A stretch of 64,000 bases of DNA from Bradyrhizobium iriomotense (GCF_018130765.1 NZ_JAFCJZ010000007.1:186001-250000), one strand, 5' to 3'; counted from the stretch's first letter, positions 18,021 to 29,745 are shown. Numbers and translations are program-made. The notes: generated by a model not told the origin, from the letters alone.

Positions 18021-18968
18021 ATGAACGATACCACCTCCGAGACCCCCAAGCTGAGCTGGTGGCGCCGCCTGTCCAACGGGCTGAAGCGCACCTCGTCCTC
18101 GCTCGGGACCGCGGTCGCCGACCTCGTCACCAAGCGCAAGCTCGACCGCGCCATGCTCGACGACATCGAGGACGTGCTCTTGCGCGCCGACCTCGGCACG
18201 TCAGTCGCGGTGCGGATCGCCGATGCCGTCGGCGCAGGCCGCTACGACAAGGCGATCTCGGCGGACGAGGTCAAGGACGTCGTCGCCACCGAAGTCGAGA
18301 AGGTGCTGTCGCCGGTGGCAAAGCCGCTCGAGATCGATGCGGCCAGGAAGCCGTTCGTGATCCTCGTGGTCGGCGTCAACGGCTCCGGCAAGACCACCAC
18401 CATCGGGAAGCTATCGCAAAAATTCGCATCCGAAGGCCGCAAGGTGATGCTCGCCGCCGGCGACACGTTTCGCGCCGCCGCGATCGAGCAGCTCAAGGTC
18501 TGGGGCGAGCGCACCAAGACGCCCGTCATCGCCGGCGCGCAGGGCTCGGATTCGGCGAGCCTCGCCTTCAACGCCCTCACCGCGGCGAAGGAGCAGAACA
18601 TCGACGTGCTCCTGATCGACACCGCCGGCCGCCTGCAGAACAAGGCCGAGCTGATGAACGAGCTCGAAAAGGTCGTGCGCGTGATCCGCAAGGTGGATGA
18701 CACTGCGCCGCATGCCGTGTTGCTGGTGCTGGATGCTACTGTCGGCCAGAACGCGCTGTCGCAGGTCGAGGCCTTCCATCGCACCGCCGGGGTCACCGGC
18801 CTCGTGATGACCAAGCTCGACGGCACCGCGCGCGGCGGCATTTTGGTGGCGCTCGCGGAGAAATTCAAACTGCCGGTGCATTTCATCGGCGTCGGCGAAG
18901 GCGTCGACGATCTCGCGCCGTTCACCGCGCGCGATTTCGCCCGCGCCATCGCCGGAATCGAAAGCTGA
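18021..18968 (+). CDS. ftsY: Signal recognition particle receptor FtsY
   Basis: 315 aa. SRP receptor GTPase with N domain ([20 protein letters not shown]), P-loop [13 protein letters not shown] (from about 117), [23 protein letters not shown] and [14 protein letters not shown]. The acidic A domain of E. coli FtsY is absent, as in many alphaproteobacteria; instead a short N-terminus with [16 protein letters not shown] may form an amphipathic membrane-binding helix. The yciB-type gene follows 2 nt after the stop. Confidence 0.97.
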   Translation: MNDTTSETPKLSWWRRLSNGLKRTSSSLGTAVADLVTKRKLDRAMLDDIEDVLLRADLGTSVAVRIADAVGAGRYDKAISADEVKDVVATEVEKVLSPVAKPLEIDAARKPFVILVVGVNGSGKTTTIGKLSQKFASEGRKVMLAAGDTFRAAAIEQLKVWGERTKTPVIAGAQGSDSASLAFNALTAAKEQNIDVLLIDTAGRLQNKAELMNELEKVVRVIRKVDDTAPHAVLLVLDATVGQNALSQVEAFHRTAGVTGLVMTKLDGTARGGILVALAEKFKLPVHFIGVGEGVDDLAPFTARDFARAIAGIES

Positions 18969-18970
18969 GA

Positions 18971-19573
18971 ATGGACAAGACCCAGCCGCATCCGCTGTTC
19001 AAGCTTGCGACCGAGCTCGGCCCGCTGCTCGTGTTCTTCTTCGTCAATGCGAAGTTCAACCTGTTCGCCGCGACCGGCGCCTTCATGGTCGCGATCGTCG
19101 CGGCGATGGTCGCCTCCTATGTGGTGACGCGCCACATCCCGATCATGGCGATCGTCACCGGCGTGATCGTGCTGGTGTTCGGCACGCTGACCCTGGTGCT
19201 GCACGATGAGACCTTCATCAAGGTCAAGCCGACCATCATCTACGGCCTGTTCGCCGCGATCCTCGGCGGCGGCCTGCTCTTCGGCCGCTCCTTCATCGCC
19301 GTCATGTTCGACCAGATGTTCAATTTGACCCCGCAGGGCTGGCGCATCCTCACGCTGCGCTGGGCGCTGTTCTTCGCCGGCATGGCGGTGCTGAACGAGA
19401 TCGTCTGGCGCACCCAGAGCACGGATTTCTGGGTGAACTTCAAGGTGTTCGGCGTCACCCCGATCACGATGATCTTCGCCATCGCGCAGATGCCGCTGAC
19501 CAAGCGCTACGGGATCGAGCCAGCGTCGCTGGAGACCAGCGAGGCGGAGGCGGGGGATGTGAGGAAGGGGTAG
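18971..19573 (+). CDS. yciB: Inner-membrane spanning protein YciB/septation protein IspZ
   Basis: 200 aa with about five hydrophobic segments. [20 protein letters not shown], the [14 protein letters not shown] helix, [20 protein letters not shown] and the terminal [20 protein letters not shown] match the YciB/IspZ family, linked to envelope integrity and cell division. It is 2 nt after ftsY and surely cotranscribed. Confidence 0.94.
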   Translation: MDKTQPHPLFKLATELGPLLVFFFVNAKFNLFAATGAFMVAIVAAMVASYVVTRHIPIMAIVTGVIVLVFGTLTLVLHDETFIKVKPTIIYGLFAAILGGGLLFGRSFIAVMFDQMFNLTPQGWRILTLRWALFFAGMAVLNEIVWRTQSTDFWVNFKVFGVTPITMIFAIAQMPLTKRYGIEPASLETSEAEAGDVRKG

Positions 19574-19579
19574 TCGGTC

Positions 19580-19702
19580 TCGTGTCCCGGACGCGCGAAG
19601 CGCGAGCCGGGACCCAGGCTCTCTCCTGAAGTGCGGTCGTGGTGACATGGGCCCCGGCTCTGCAGCGCATCACTGCGTGCTGCGCAGCGTCCGGGGCACG
19701 GA
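19580..19702. repeat. Dispersed palindromic repeat (GTCCCGGACGCG type)
   Basis: GTGTCCCGGACGCGCGAAGC with GCGAGCCGGGACCCAGG, then ATGGGCCCCGGCTCTGCAG and GCGCAGCGTCCGGGGCACGG, an imperfect large palindrome between the convergent yciB and ccmG genes. Related to the one at 34649-34760. Confidence 0.75.
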
Positions 19703-19708
19703 GCGGTG

Positions 19709-20305
19709 CTAGGATCCCGCCGCCTTCAGCGCCTTCTCCATCTGCGGCAACAGCACCTTCTGCAGATTGTCCGGCGTGATCGGGCCGACCAGCTTGTAGA
19801 CGATGGTTCCCTCGCGCCCGACGACGAACGTCTCCGGCACGCCATAGACGCCCCATTCGATCGAGGCGCGGCCGTTGGCGTCGACGCCGACGCGGCTGAA
19901 CGGGTTGCCGTAGCGCCCGAGGAAGCGGCGCGCGTTGTCGGCTGCGTCCTTGTAGTTGATGCCGACGAGCTGGAAGCGCTTGTCTTTTGCCAGTTCGGTC
20001 AGAAGTGGCGCTTCGTCATGACACGGCACGCACCAGGACGCCCAGACATTGACCAGGCTGACCTTGCCCTTGAAGGCGGTGGGATCGAGCCCCGGCACCT
20101 GTGCGCCGTTGTCCTGCAATCCCTCGAGCTGCGGCAGCACGGTCTGCGGTGCGGGCCGGCCGATCAGCGCCGAGGGAATCCGCGAGGGATCGCCGCTGCC
20201 GAGCCGGAACCAGAACAGCACGGCAAGGCCAATGAAGGCGATCAGCGGCAGCACCATCAGGAAGGTGCGGCGCTGCGGCGACGCAGAGGTCGACTGATCG
20301 CTCAT
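19709..20305 (-). CDS. ccmG: Thiol:disulfide interchange protein, DsbE/CcmG family
   Basis: 198 aa. One N-terminal membrane anchor (residues about 14-34), then a periplasmic thioredoxin fold with [13 protein letters not shown] (Cys92, Cys95) and [20 protein letters not shown]. It reduces apocytochrome c Cys residues before heme attachment. Last gene of the ccmA-B-C-D-G order; its ATG overlaps the ccmD stop by 4 nt (ATGA). Called cycY in older Bradyrhizobium usage. Confidence 0.95.
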   Translation of the reverse strand: MSDQSTSASPQRRTFLMVLPLIAFIGLAVLFWFRLGSGDPSRIPSALIGRPAPQTVLPQLEGLQDNGAQVPGLDPTAFKGKVSLVNVWASWCVPCHDEAPLLTELAKDKRFQLVGINYKDAADNARRFLGRYGNPFSRVGVDANGRASIEWGVYGVPETFVVGREGTIVYKLVGPITPDNLQKVLLPQMEKALKAAGS

Positions 20306-20481
20306 GACGCGTCCATCGCGCTGCGGCCCGAGCGGCGGGTGACGCCGCTGCGGTCGAGCTCGCGCAGGCGCCGCGTCTGGTTGCGATAGTCGAGCACGAT
20401 CCAGCCGATCAGGATCGCGACGACGAGCGCCGCAGCGGCGTAGGAGGTCACGATGAAGGAGGCGTAGGGACCGAGTGACAT
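20302..20481 (-). CDS. ccmD: Heme exporter protein CcmD
   Basis: 59 aa, just under the usual ORF-calling cutoff. [20 protein letters not shown] starts a single membrane helix followed by [20 protein letters not shown], the standard small CcmD form. It keeps CcmE bound to the CcmABC complex. It begins 2 nt after ccmC and overlaps the ccmG start. Confidence 0.92.
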   Translation of the reverse strand: MSLGPYASFIVTSYAAAALVVAILIGWIVLDYRNQTRRLRELDRSGVTRRSGRSAMDAS

Positions 20482-20483
20482 GA

Positions 20484-21269
20484 TCACGCCGCCCCTGTTG
20501 ACGCGTTTTCTTGACGCGAACCGGCGCCCACTTCGCTCGAGAACGCGACGCGGCTCGCCTGCATCATCTGCAGCGAGCGGACGCGGCGGCGCAAAATCTC
20601 GTTGCGCATCGCCGCCAGATGCAGCGTCACGAACAGCAGCGTGAATCCGATCGCCATCAGCAGCAGCGGGATCAGGAAGGATTTGTCGAGCGTCGAACCG
20701 CCCATGCGCATCACGGACGCCGGCTGGTGCAGCGTGTTCCACCAATCGACCGAGAACTTGATGATCGGCAAATTGATCGCGCCGACCAGCGTCAGCACCG
20801 CGGCGGCGCGCGCCGCGCGCGAGGGATCGTCGACCGCACGCCACAGCGCCATCAGGCCGAGATACATCAGGAACAGGATCAGCACCGAGGTCAGCCGCGC
20901 ATCCCATTCCCAATAGGTGCCCCACATCGGCCGGCCCCACAGCGAGCCCGTCAGCAGCGCGAGGAAGGTGAAGCTGGCGCCGATGGGAGCAGCCGCCTTC
21001 GCGGCGACATCGGCGAGCGGATGCCGCCACACCAGCGTGCCCAGCGAGGCGATGCTCATCACGCCCCACACGAACATCGACAGCCACGCATTGGGCACGT
21101 GGATGAACATGATCTTGACGGTCGCGCCCTGCTGGTAGTCGTCGGGCGCGTAAGCGGATTGATAGAGGCCGATGGCGAGCAGGATGACGGTCGCACCCGC
21201 AAGCCATGGCAACACCCGCGCTGTCAGCGCAAGGAACCGCGTGGGGTTGGCGAGGTCGATCAGCGACAT
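20484..21269 (-). CDS. ccmC: Heme ABC transporter permease CcmC
   Basis: 261 aa, six membrane segments. The tryptophan-rich WWD heme-handling motif is present ([20 protein letters not shown]), with flanking conserved His in [12 protein letters not shown] and in [11 protein letters not shown]. CcmC loads heme onto CcmE in the periplasm during cytochrome c maturation. Start ATG 21269. It is followed by ccmD after 2 nt and lies 91 nt downstream of ccmB. Confidence 0.96.
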   Translation of the reverse strand: MSLIDLANPTRFLALTARVLPWLAGATVILLAIGLYQSAYAPDDYQQGATVKIMFIHVPNAWLSMFVWGVMSIASLGTLVWRHPLADVAAKAAAPIGASFTFLALLTGSLWGRPMWGTYWEWDARLTSVLILFLMYLGLMALWRAVDDPSRAARAAAVLTLVGAINLPIIKFSVDWWNTLHQPASVMRMGGSTLDKSFLIPLLLMAIGFTLLFVTLHLAAMRNEILRRRVRSLQMMQASRVAFSSEVGAGSRQENASTGAA

Positions 21270-21360
21270 GGTATCCTGATAATCACCGGGGGCTGCTCAC
21301 GCAATCAGCATAAAAGCGGGCAGCGAAAGTTGATCGGGGTCAAGGTCAGTCCAGTCCAAC

Positions 21361-22029
21361 TCAATCCAGTCCATGCCGCAGGCTCGCCGCCGCCGCGAAG
21401 GGGCCGACCACGAGGCTAACCAGCGACAGCGCGCACAGGATCGAGAACGGCGCCCCGAACGTCATGGGGCCGACGATCGCGGCCTGCGAGGCCGCAACGC
21501 CGAAGATCAGCACCGGAATCGACAGCGGCAGCACCAGCACGGCCATGAGCAGCCCGCCCCGATGCAGGGTCACCGCCAGCCCCGCGCCGATCATGCCGGT
21601 AAACGTCAGCGCCGGCGTGCCCGCCAGCAGCGTCAGCGCCACCGCGCCGGTTGCGACCATGTCAAGGTTCAGCAACAGGCCGAGCACGGGGGTTGCGACA
21701 ATCAGCGGCAGGCCGGCGGCCAGCCAATGCGCCAGCGCCTTGGCGGCGCAGGCGAGTTCCAGCGGGGTCCGGCTCATCGTGATCAGGTCGAGCGAGCCGT
21801 CCTCGTGGTCGGCCATGAACAGCCGGTCGAGGGTGAGCAGGCTCGCCAGGAGCGCGCCGAGCCAGAGGATCGCCGGCCCCAGCCGCGACAGCAGCGCCAG
21901 GTCCGGCCCGACCGCGAACGGCATCAGCACCACCACGGTCAGGAAGAACAGTACGCCGATCAAGGCCCCGCCGCCGACGCGGAGGGCGATCCGGATGTCC
22001 CGGCGGATCAGGGCGGACAGGGCGGTCAT
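21361..22029 (-). CDS. ccmB: Heme exporter protein CcmB
   Basis: 222 aa, about six membrane helices. MTALSALIRRDIRIALRVGG, LLTLDRLFMADHEDGSLDLI, and LACAAKALAHWLAAGLPLIV are CcmB family motifs. Permease subunit of CcmAB, which powers release of holo-CcmE. It is separated from ccmA by 250 nt containing a large palindromic repeat, so the two are not tightly coupled here as in many genomes. Confidence 0.95.
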   Translation of the reverse strand: MTALSALIRRDIRIALRVGGGALIGVLFFLTVVVLMPFAVGPDLALLSRLGPAILWLGALLASLLTLDRLFMADHEDGSLDLITMSRTPLELACAAKALAHWLAAGLPLIVATPVLGLLLNLDMVATGAVALTLLAGTPALTFTGMIGAGLAVTLHRGGLLMAVLVLPLSIPVLIFGVAASQAAIVGPMTFGAPFSILCALSLVSLVVGPFAAAASLRHGLD

Positions 22030-22085
22030 GGGGTGGCCCTCGCGGCGGAGTGGGCGCTAACGACTCTGAGACCCAGGCACACTGT

Positions 22086-22232
22086 GCTCCCTCCCCCCTT
22101 GCGGGGGAGGGCGGGGGAGAGGGGTAGCCCCGGAAAAGGTGCGCTTGAGTTCGGGGAAGGACTTCGGTCGATCGAGAGAATCCCCGTGTGGCACCCCCCT
22201 CCCTGACCCTCCCCCGCAAGGGGGGAGGGAAC
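22086..22232. repeat. Large palindromic repeat, family A copy 1
   Basis: The left half opens GCTCCCTCCCCCCTTGCGGG and the right half ends CCGCAAGGGGGGAGGGAACG. The first 56 nt (22086-22141) are identical to 51415-51470. A third copy is at 59843-59955. It splits ccmA from ccmB. Confidence 0.9.
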
Positions 22233-22279
22233 GGAGACGGCGGAGCCCGGCCGCTTGGAAAGCTGAGGGTCGGCGAACT

Positions 22280-22882
22280 TCATGCCGTACCCCCGATCCG
22301 AAGCTCCCGCGAATCGATCCCCAGCGGTGCGTGGGTGGCCGCGATGATCAGGCCGCCGCGGGCGAGGTGATCGCGCATCAGGCCGCCGAACATGTCCTGG
22401 CCGGCGACGTCCAGCGCCGTGGTCGGCTCGTCCAGCAGCCAGATCCGGCGCCTGATAGTGAGCAGCCGGGCCAGCGAGAGCCGGCGGCGCTGGCCGGCGG
22501 ACAGGAAGGCCGCGGGCAGATGGGTGGCGTGGTCGAGGCCGACGGCTGTGAGGCTCGCGGCGGCGTCGCCGCGCTCCCCGCCGAGAAAATCGGCCCAGAA
22601 TGCCAGGTTTTCCTCAACGCTCAGCGCCGGCTTCAGGGCATCGCGATGGCCGAGATAGTGGCACTGTTCGGGCAGCGTCAGCTCGGCATCGCCGCCATCG
22701 AGCGCGATTGTCCCGCCGGCCGGAATGAGCAGGCCGGCGATCAGCCGCAGCAGCGACGTCTTGCCCGACCCGTTGCGACCCGTCACCGCCACGGCTTCGC
22801 CGGAGACCGCCGCGAAATCGAGCCCGGAAAACACCTCGCGGCCGCCGCGCACGCAGGCGACCCCGCGTCCGGACAGTTGCAT
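22280..22882 (-). CDS. ccmA: Heme exporter ATP-binding protein CcmA
   Basis: 200 aa from ATG 22882 ([20 protein letters not shown]); a TTG at 22906 with GAGG 7 nt upstream would add 8 residues and cannot be excluded. ABC ATPase: Walker [12 protein letters not shown], signature [16 protein letters not shown], Walker [13 protein letters not shown], and the H-loop ATHAPLG. It energises the CcmABCD step of cytochrome c maturation. Diverges from acnA. Confidence 0.95.
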   Translation of the reverse strand: MQLSGRGVACVRGGREVFSGLDFAAVSGEAVAVTGRNGSGKTSLLRLIAGLLIPAGGTIALDGGDAELTLPEQCHYLGHRDALKPALSVEENLAFWADFLGGERGDAAASLTAVGLDHATHLPAAFLSAGQRRRLSLARLLTIRRRIWLLDEPTTALDVAGQDMFGGLMRDHLARGGLIIAATHAPLGIDSRELRIGGTA

Positions 22883-23084
22883 CTTGGCTTGATCCAATCC
22901 GCTCAAAGCCAGGCCTCAGGAAATCTTGGGGTAGCGCATGGGAATTTTTGGCTCGGCAATTGCTGCGGCACGATTGTGGCTGTGGCGGCGCGGTTAGAAA
23001 GCTTCTATAAGCCCGGAACTACTTGATGCAGCAACTCAACCTGCCCCTGCAAGCGACCCAGCCTGCTACGCTGACGGTGTTAAA

Positions 23085-23100
23085 ATACCCTGCCGGGTAT
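23085..23100. promoter_or_regulatory. Candidate operator upstream of acnA
   Basis: Perfect dyad ATACCC-TGCC-GGGTAT, 24 nt before the acnA ATG, in an AT-rich patch (TTAAAAT before, TATAAC after) likely to hold the promoter. Could bind a repressor near the start point. The protein is not known. Confidence 0.4.
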
Positions 23101-23123
23101 AACTAACAATTGGGATTTCCTAC

Positions 23124-25844
<2,721 letters not shown>

Positions 25845-25894
25845 GCGCGAATTTGTGAACGGTGGCTCACTGCGACGTGAGTAGAAGGTTAAAC

Positions 25895-25922
25895 GAAGGC
25901 GGCCTATCACAAGGCCGCCTTC
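25895..25922 (+). terminator. acnA terminator
   Basis: Stem GAAGGCGGCC / GGCCGCCTTC (10 bp) with an 8-nt loop, 51 nt after the acnA stop. Confidence 0.75.
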
Positions 25923-26077
25923 GCGCGTTTGTGGCATGTTTTGGATGGGCCCATCCGGCGGAAAATCGGTTTGGCCCGGTTTCCTGGATGGTTGAGCATG
26001 CCGCGCCCCGTAAGACTACGGTGACCATCAATCGATAAGATTCCCCCTCCCACGAGCTTTGGTGTGCGGCGTTCGAC

Positions 26078-26854
26078 ATGACAACAATGACGGCTTCTCA
26101 TCTGATTTCACGTTGGTCCGGTGCCCTCTGGTCGGGAGCACTCGGTATCTGTGCAATCGTCGCCGTCATCCGTCCCGCCCACGCCGATCCCCGCGCCGTT
26201 GTCGAATTGTTTACCTCGCAGGGCTGCTCGTCCTGCCCGCCCGCCGACAAGATCATCGGAGATCTCTCCAGCGATCCCTCGATCATCGCGCTGAGCATGC
26301 CGATCGATTATTGGGACTATCTCGGCTGGAAGGACACGCTGGCGGATTCGCGTTTCTCTGCACGGCAGCGTGCCTATTCACGCATGCGCGGCGACCGCGA
26401 GGTCTACACGCCGCAGGTCGTGGTGAATGGTTCGACGCATGTCATCGGCAGCGATCGCGCCGGCATCGAGAGCGCGATCGGCAAGACCGACAAGGGCACC
26501 GGCGTGATGAGCGTTCCGGTGACGATGTCGCTTGCGGGCAAGCAGATCAACGTCTCGGTGGCCGAAAGCAAGGAGCCGGCCGTCTCGCATGGCGAGGTCT
26601 GGATCTGCTCGATCGCCAAGTCGGTGCCGATCGCGATCGCCAAGGGCGAAAATCGCGGGCAGCAGATCACCTACCACAACGTGGTGCGCAACCTGCTCAA
26701 GGTCGGCGACTGGAACGGTCGTGCCGAAAGCTGGACCGTGCCGATCGAGAACCTCACGCGCGACGGCGTCGACGGCGCGGTGGTTTACGTCCAGGACGGC
26801 AACCGCGAGAAGCCGGGCCCGATGCTCGGCGCGGCGTACACGTCGCTGCACTGA
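26078..26854 (+). CDS. DUF1223 domain-containing exported protein
   Basis: 258 aa. Hydrophobic signal region (ALWSGALGICAIVAVIRPAH) followed by VVELFTSQGCSSCPPADK with a CxxC-type pair Cys50/Cys53, then PIDYWDYLGWKDTLADSRF and YTPQVVVNGSTHVIGSDRA, all diagnostic for DUF1223, a secreted thioredoxin-like family common in alphaproteobacteria. A periplasmic thiol-redox role is likely but unproven. ATG 26087 is an alternative start. Confidence 0.88.
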   Translation: MTTMTASHLISRWSGALWSGALGICAIVAVIRPAHADPRAVVELFTSQGCSSCPPADKIIGDLSSDPSIIALSMPIDYWDYLGWKDTLADSRFSARQRAYSRMRGDREVYTPQVVVNGSTHVIGSDRAGIESAIGKTDKGTGVMSVPVTMSLAGKQINVSVAESKEPAVSHGEVWICSIAKSVPIAIAKGENRGQQITYHNVVRNLLKVGDWNGRAESWTVPIENLTRDGVDGAVVYVQDGNREKPGPMLGAAYTSLH

Positions 26855-26895
26855 TTCGAATTTCTCTTGAGCGTCGCACTCTGCTCTCAACCCTC

Positions 26896-27006
26896 ATGGT
26901 GAGGAGCGCGCCCTTGTGCGCGTCTCGAACCATGCAGGCCCTGCTGATGCAGCGCGGCCTTGCATCCTTCGAGACGCCGCGCGAAGGGCGCGGCTCCTCA
27001 GGATGA
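26896..27006. repeat. Palindromic repeat (CCTCATGGTGAGGAGC type)
   Basis: Left arm CCTCATGGTGAGGAGCGCG and right arm GGGCGCGGCTCCTCAGGATG with inner GTCTCGAACCATG / CTTCGAGACG. It sits in the 622-nt non-coding gap 26855-27476. Confidence 0.8.
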
Positions 27007-27072
27007 GGGGAGAGAGTCTTCCGGCGGATGTTCGGAGAGAGGGGCGTCGCGCCGGAAACATCCCGACACAAA

Positions 27073-27100
27073 CAAAAAAGGACCAACTCGCGTTGGCCCT
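27073..27100 (-). terminator. Orphan rho-independent terminator (minus strand)
   Basis: Read on the minus strand this is a 9-bp stem AGGGCCAAC / GTTGGTCCT with a GCGA (GNRA) tetraloop and a T6 run (27073-27078). One pair is G-U on the minus strand but would be an A-C mismatch on the plus strand, which fixes the direction as leftward. No recognised minus-strand gene lies upstream of it before the DUF2794 gene, so it implies an unannotated small transcript between about 27100 and 27476. Confidence 0.7.
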
Positions 27101-27476
27101 CCTTGTCGCGCGTACAGACCCGATCCTGTTCGACCCCGGGGGGCTGGGGGCTGAGGAATCCGGAACCGAAAGGACCGGGTCAACGCACATCAGTCTTTTC
27201 GCAATGCAGGGCGGCAGGCGCTGGGCGGAAAAGCGGCGAGACTAAGATTCTTGAGCACGATCCCGTGACGGTTCGTCGCGACAGAGTTCCACCCCTGCGT
27301 GTATCCCGATTCGCACCCGATTCCATCGGTTGCGTCCCCTCGGTTCTGGGCTCTGGGTTCCATCGAGAGCCCTTGCGGAGGACAGCGGTTGGCGCAATCA
27401 TGCAACTGTCATGATCCGCGGTTCCGGGGACGGTTTTCGCGGACGCGGTCATGCTTGTGACGAGGAGGCGCTTCGC

Positions 27477-27848
27477 ATGGGTCTGATGCCGGAGGATGCC
27501 GATCCAAGCGGGCAGCGCGCGGCGGCGTATCCCGCCGCTGCGAACGCGCAACCGAACCGGGTGACCTTCAACCGGCTCGAGCTGCACCGTATTCTCAATC
27601 TCTACGGCCGCATGGTGGCCGACGGCGAGTGGCGCGACTACGCCATCGACTTCCTGAAGGACCGTGCGGTGTTCTCGGTGTTTCGCCGTGCCTCGGAAGT
27701 GCCGATCTATCGCATCGAGAAGGACCCGCGCCTCGCACGCAAGCAGGGCATGTACAGCGTGATCTCGGCGACGGGCCTGATCCTGCGCCGCGGCCACGAG
27801 CTCGAGCGCGTGCTGCTGGTGATCGATCGCAAGCTGGCGGTGGTCTAA
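27477..27848 (+). CDS. DUF2794 domain-containing protein
   Basis: 123 aa. ATG 27477 is chosen because GAGGAGG lies 7-8 nt upstream; longer in-frame starts are open. The region VTFNRLELHRILNLYGRMVA, GEWRDYAIDFLKDRAVFSVF and RIEKDPRLARKQGMYSVISA is the DUF2794 family pattern, found almost only in alphaproteobacteria. Cytosolic, function unknown. Confidence 0.85.
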   Translation: MGLMPEDADPSGQRAAAYPAAANAQPNRVTFNRLELHRILNLYGRMVADGEWRDYAIDFLKDRAVFSVFRRASEVPIYRIEKDPRLARKQGMYSVISATGLILRRGHELERVLLVIDRKLAVV

Positions 27849-27863
27849 CCGCACGACCGGTGC

Positions 27864-27957
27864 CGTAGGGTGGGCAAAGCGAAGCGTGCCCACCATTCTG
27901 AGTATGATCGGAGAAAGCTCGTGGGCACGGCGCGTTGCGCTTTTGCCCACCCTACGA
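27864..27957. repeat. Palindromic repeat (CGTAGGGTGGGC type)
   Basis: CGTAGGGTGGGCAAAGCGAA at the left and CGCTTTTGCCCACCCTACG at the right, with inner GTGCCCACC / GTGGGCAC. This is a well-dispersed class in proteobacterial genomes. Confidence 0.85.
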
Positions 27958-27980
27958 CAGCAGTGATGTGGCGAGACTTC

Positions 27981-28058
27981 GTAGCCCGGATGAGCGAAGC
28001 GACATCCGAGTCTTTGCTTATGGCGGTCCCGGGTATCGCTGCGCTCACCCGGGCTACG
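27981..28058. repeat. Palindromic repeat (GTAGCCCGGATGAGCG type)
   Basis: GTAGCCCGGATGAGCGAAGC at the left and GCTGCGCTCACCCGGGCTAC at the right, adjacent to the previous repeat but of a distinct class, between convergent genes. Confidence 0.85.
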
Positions 28059-28066
28059 GGACTGTC

Positions 28067-28597
28067 CTACTTCCCCGGCACCGTCTTCGCGCCCTCGCCG
28101 AGGTCGCGCTGCATCATCACCGTATCCAGCCAGCGGCCGAATTTCAGCCCGACATTGGGATGCGTGCCGATCATCTTGAAGCCGCCCCTGGTGTGCACGC
28201 CGATCGAGCCGGCATTGGCGGAATCGCCGATCACAGCGATCATCTGGCGGAAGCCGCGCGCCTCGCATTCGGTGATCAGCCGCTCCAGCAGCTTTGAGCC
28301 GACGCCGCGGCGGTGGAAGGAGGGATCGAGATAGATCGAGTTCTCCACCGTGAAGCGGTAGGCAGGGCGCGGCCGGTAGGCCCCGGCATAGGCGTATCCG
28401 GCCACGCGCCCCTCGAGGATCGCGACGAAATAGGGATAGCCGCCGTCGACCAGTGCGCGGTAGCGGCGCGTCATCTCCGCAAGGTCGGGCGGGTCCAGCT
28501 CGAACGTCGCCGTGCCCTCGCAGACGGCCTGCTGGTAGATGGCGGTGATGGCGGGAAGGTCGGCCTCGGTCGTGGGCCTGATTTCAGGTGCGGACAT
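28067..28597 (-). CDS. GNAT N-acetyltransferase (phosphinothricin acetyltransferase-like)
   Basis: 176 aa from ATG 28597 (MSAPEIRPTTEADLPAITAI); the frame is open further upstream only through repeat DNA. Typical of the Pat/Bar-like GNAT group: IYQQAVCEGTATFELDPPDL, the acetyl-CoA loop HRRGVGSKLLERLI, and GDSANAGSIGVHTRGGFKMI. It acetylates a small amine; the natural substrate cannot be told and herbicide detoxification is not implied. Confidence 0.9.
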   Translation of the reverse strand: MSAPEIRPTTEADLPAITAIYQQAVCEGTATFELDPPDLAEMTRRYRALVDGGYPYFVAILEGRVAGYAYAGAYRPRPAYRFTVENSIYLDPSFHRRGVGSKLLERLITECEARGFRQMIAVIGDSANAGSIGVHTRGGFKMIGTHPNVGLKFGRWLDTVMMQRDLGEGAKTVPGK

Positions 28598-28689
28598 GGC
28601 GGGGAGGATAGAGCCTTCCCGCGGGCGCCGGAAGGGGCCTCGGCGCATCCCACATCCGTCATTGCGAGCGCAGCTGCCACTTGCTCCGC

Positions 28690-28810
28690 TGTCATTCCCC
28701 GCGAAGGCGGGGAATCCAGTACGCCGCGGTCTCTCGCTTCGATCATGGGTGTCACGGAGTACTGGATCGCCCGCCCCAGTGCGCAATTGCGCACAAGGCG
28801 GGTGATGACA
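28690..28810. repeat. Palindromic repeat (GTCATTCCCCGCGAAGGCGG type)
   Basis: GTCATTCCCCGCGAAGGCGG with GGAATCCAGTAC on the left and GTACTGGATCGCCCGCCC with GGCGGGTGATGACA on the right. Related copy around 43164-43280. Confidence 0.8.
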
Positions 28811-28844
28811 GTGGTGGATGTTGCAACACCCGCCCCGAAACAAA

Positions 28845-28868
28845 AACCCCGGCCTTTCGGCCGGGGTT
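28845..28868 (-). terminator. Terminator of the BI-1 family gene
   Basis: Perfect 10-bp stem AACCCCGGCC / GGCCGGGGTT with a 4-nt loop, followed on the minus strand by a T-run, 25 nt past the stop of the BI-1 gene. Confidence 0.9.
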
Positions 28869-28893
28869 CGTGTCCGTTCTCTCGTCTCAGAGC

Positions 28894-29685
28894 TTAATCG
28901 CGCTGGCCGAGGAGCTGCAGGAGCAGCGTGAACAGGTTGATGAAGTTCAGGTACAGCGACAGCGCGCCGGTGATGGCCGCACGCTCTGCGATGTCACCGC
29001 CGGCCGAGGCGTAGCCGTAGATATAGTCGTTCTTCAGCCGCTGCGTATCCCAGGCGGTGAGGCCCGCGAACACCAGCACGCCGACCACCGACACGATGAA
29101 CTGCAGCATCGAGCTCGCCAGGAACAGGTTCACCAGGCTGGCGATGATGATGCCGATCAGGCCCATGAACAGGAACGAGCCCATGCCGGTCAGGTCACGC
29201 TTGGTGGTGTAGCCGTAGAGGCTGAGCGCACCGAAGGTCGCCGCGGTGATGAAGAACACCCGCACGATCGAGGTGTGGGTGAATACCAGGAAGATCGACG
29301 ACAGCGAGATGCCCATCAGCGCCGAGAACACCCAGAACAGGATCTGGGCAGTCGAGGGGGCGAGGCGATTGATGCCCGCCGAGATCACGAACACCATCGC
29401 AAGCGGCGCGAGCATGAACAGCCACTTCAGGGGGCTGACGAACATCGCATAGCCGAACGGCGTCAGGAAGATCTTGCCGACGCGGACCGCGTCCGCGGTC
29501 GGAACGTCGGTCACGGCGGCCATGTAGACGCCGAGCGCGGCCAGGCCCGTGATGGCGAGGCCAATGCTCATGTAATTGTAGATGCGCAGCATGTAAGCGC
29601 GCAGGCCGGCATCGACCGTCGCGGCGTCAACACGCCCGGCGGCCCTGCCGAAAGGAGAAGCGTAGTTACGGTCTAGGTCCGACAT
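28894..29685 (-). CDS. Bax inhibitor-1/YccA family membrane protein (YbhL-like)
   Basis: 263 aa from ATG 29685 (MSDLDRNYASPFGRAAGRVD), with seven hydrophobic helices. RAYMLRIYNYMSIGLAITGL, WVFSALMGISLSSIFLVFTH, and AWDTQRLKNDYIYGYASAGG are BI-1/TMBIM family motifs; the acidic residues of the calcium-leak core fall in the last helices. Role in bacteria is unclear (membrane protein quality, ion leak). Its leader contains a hairpin that fits the ybhL RNA motif. The frame remains open to 29730 through that hairpin. Confidence 0.93.
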   Translation of the reverse strand: MSDLDRNYASPFGRAAGRVDAATVDAGLRAYMLRIYNYMSIGLAITGLAALGVYMAAVTDVPTADAVRVGKIFLTPFGYAMFVSPLKWLFMLAPLAMVFVISAGINRLAPSTAQILFWVFSALMGISLSSIFLVFTHTSIVRVFFITAATFGALSLYGYTTKRDLTGMGSFLFMGLIGIIIASLVNLFLASSMLQFIVSVVGVLVFAGLTAWDTQRLKNDYIYGYASAGGDIAERAAITGALSLYLNFINLFTLLLQLLGQRD

Positions 29686-29700
29686 GGTCGAATTCCCGTT

Positions 29701-29745
29701 GGTTGGCCGGTCCGGCATGAGGGTCGCCATGCCTCCGGTTCGTCA
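29701..29745 (-). ncRNA. Candidate ybhL leader RNA motif
   Basis: Directly upstream of the YbhL-like gene, the minus strand folds as GGCATG-GCGACCCT-CATGCC (29714-29733) with flanking CCGG on each side that can extend the stem. The ybhL motif is known as a short conserved hairpin upstream of this gene family in Rhizobiales. Match is by gene context and small hairpin; I could not run a covariance search. Confidence 0.45.

Noticed and set aside
27190..27405. 71-codon minus-strand frame
   Set aside because: No ribosome site and no domain; kept only as one possible explanation of the orphan terminator.
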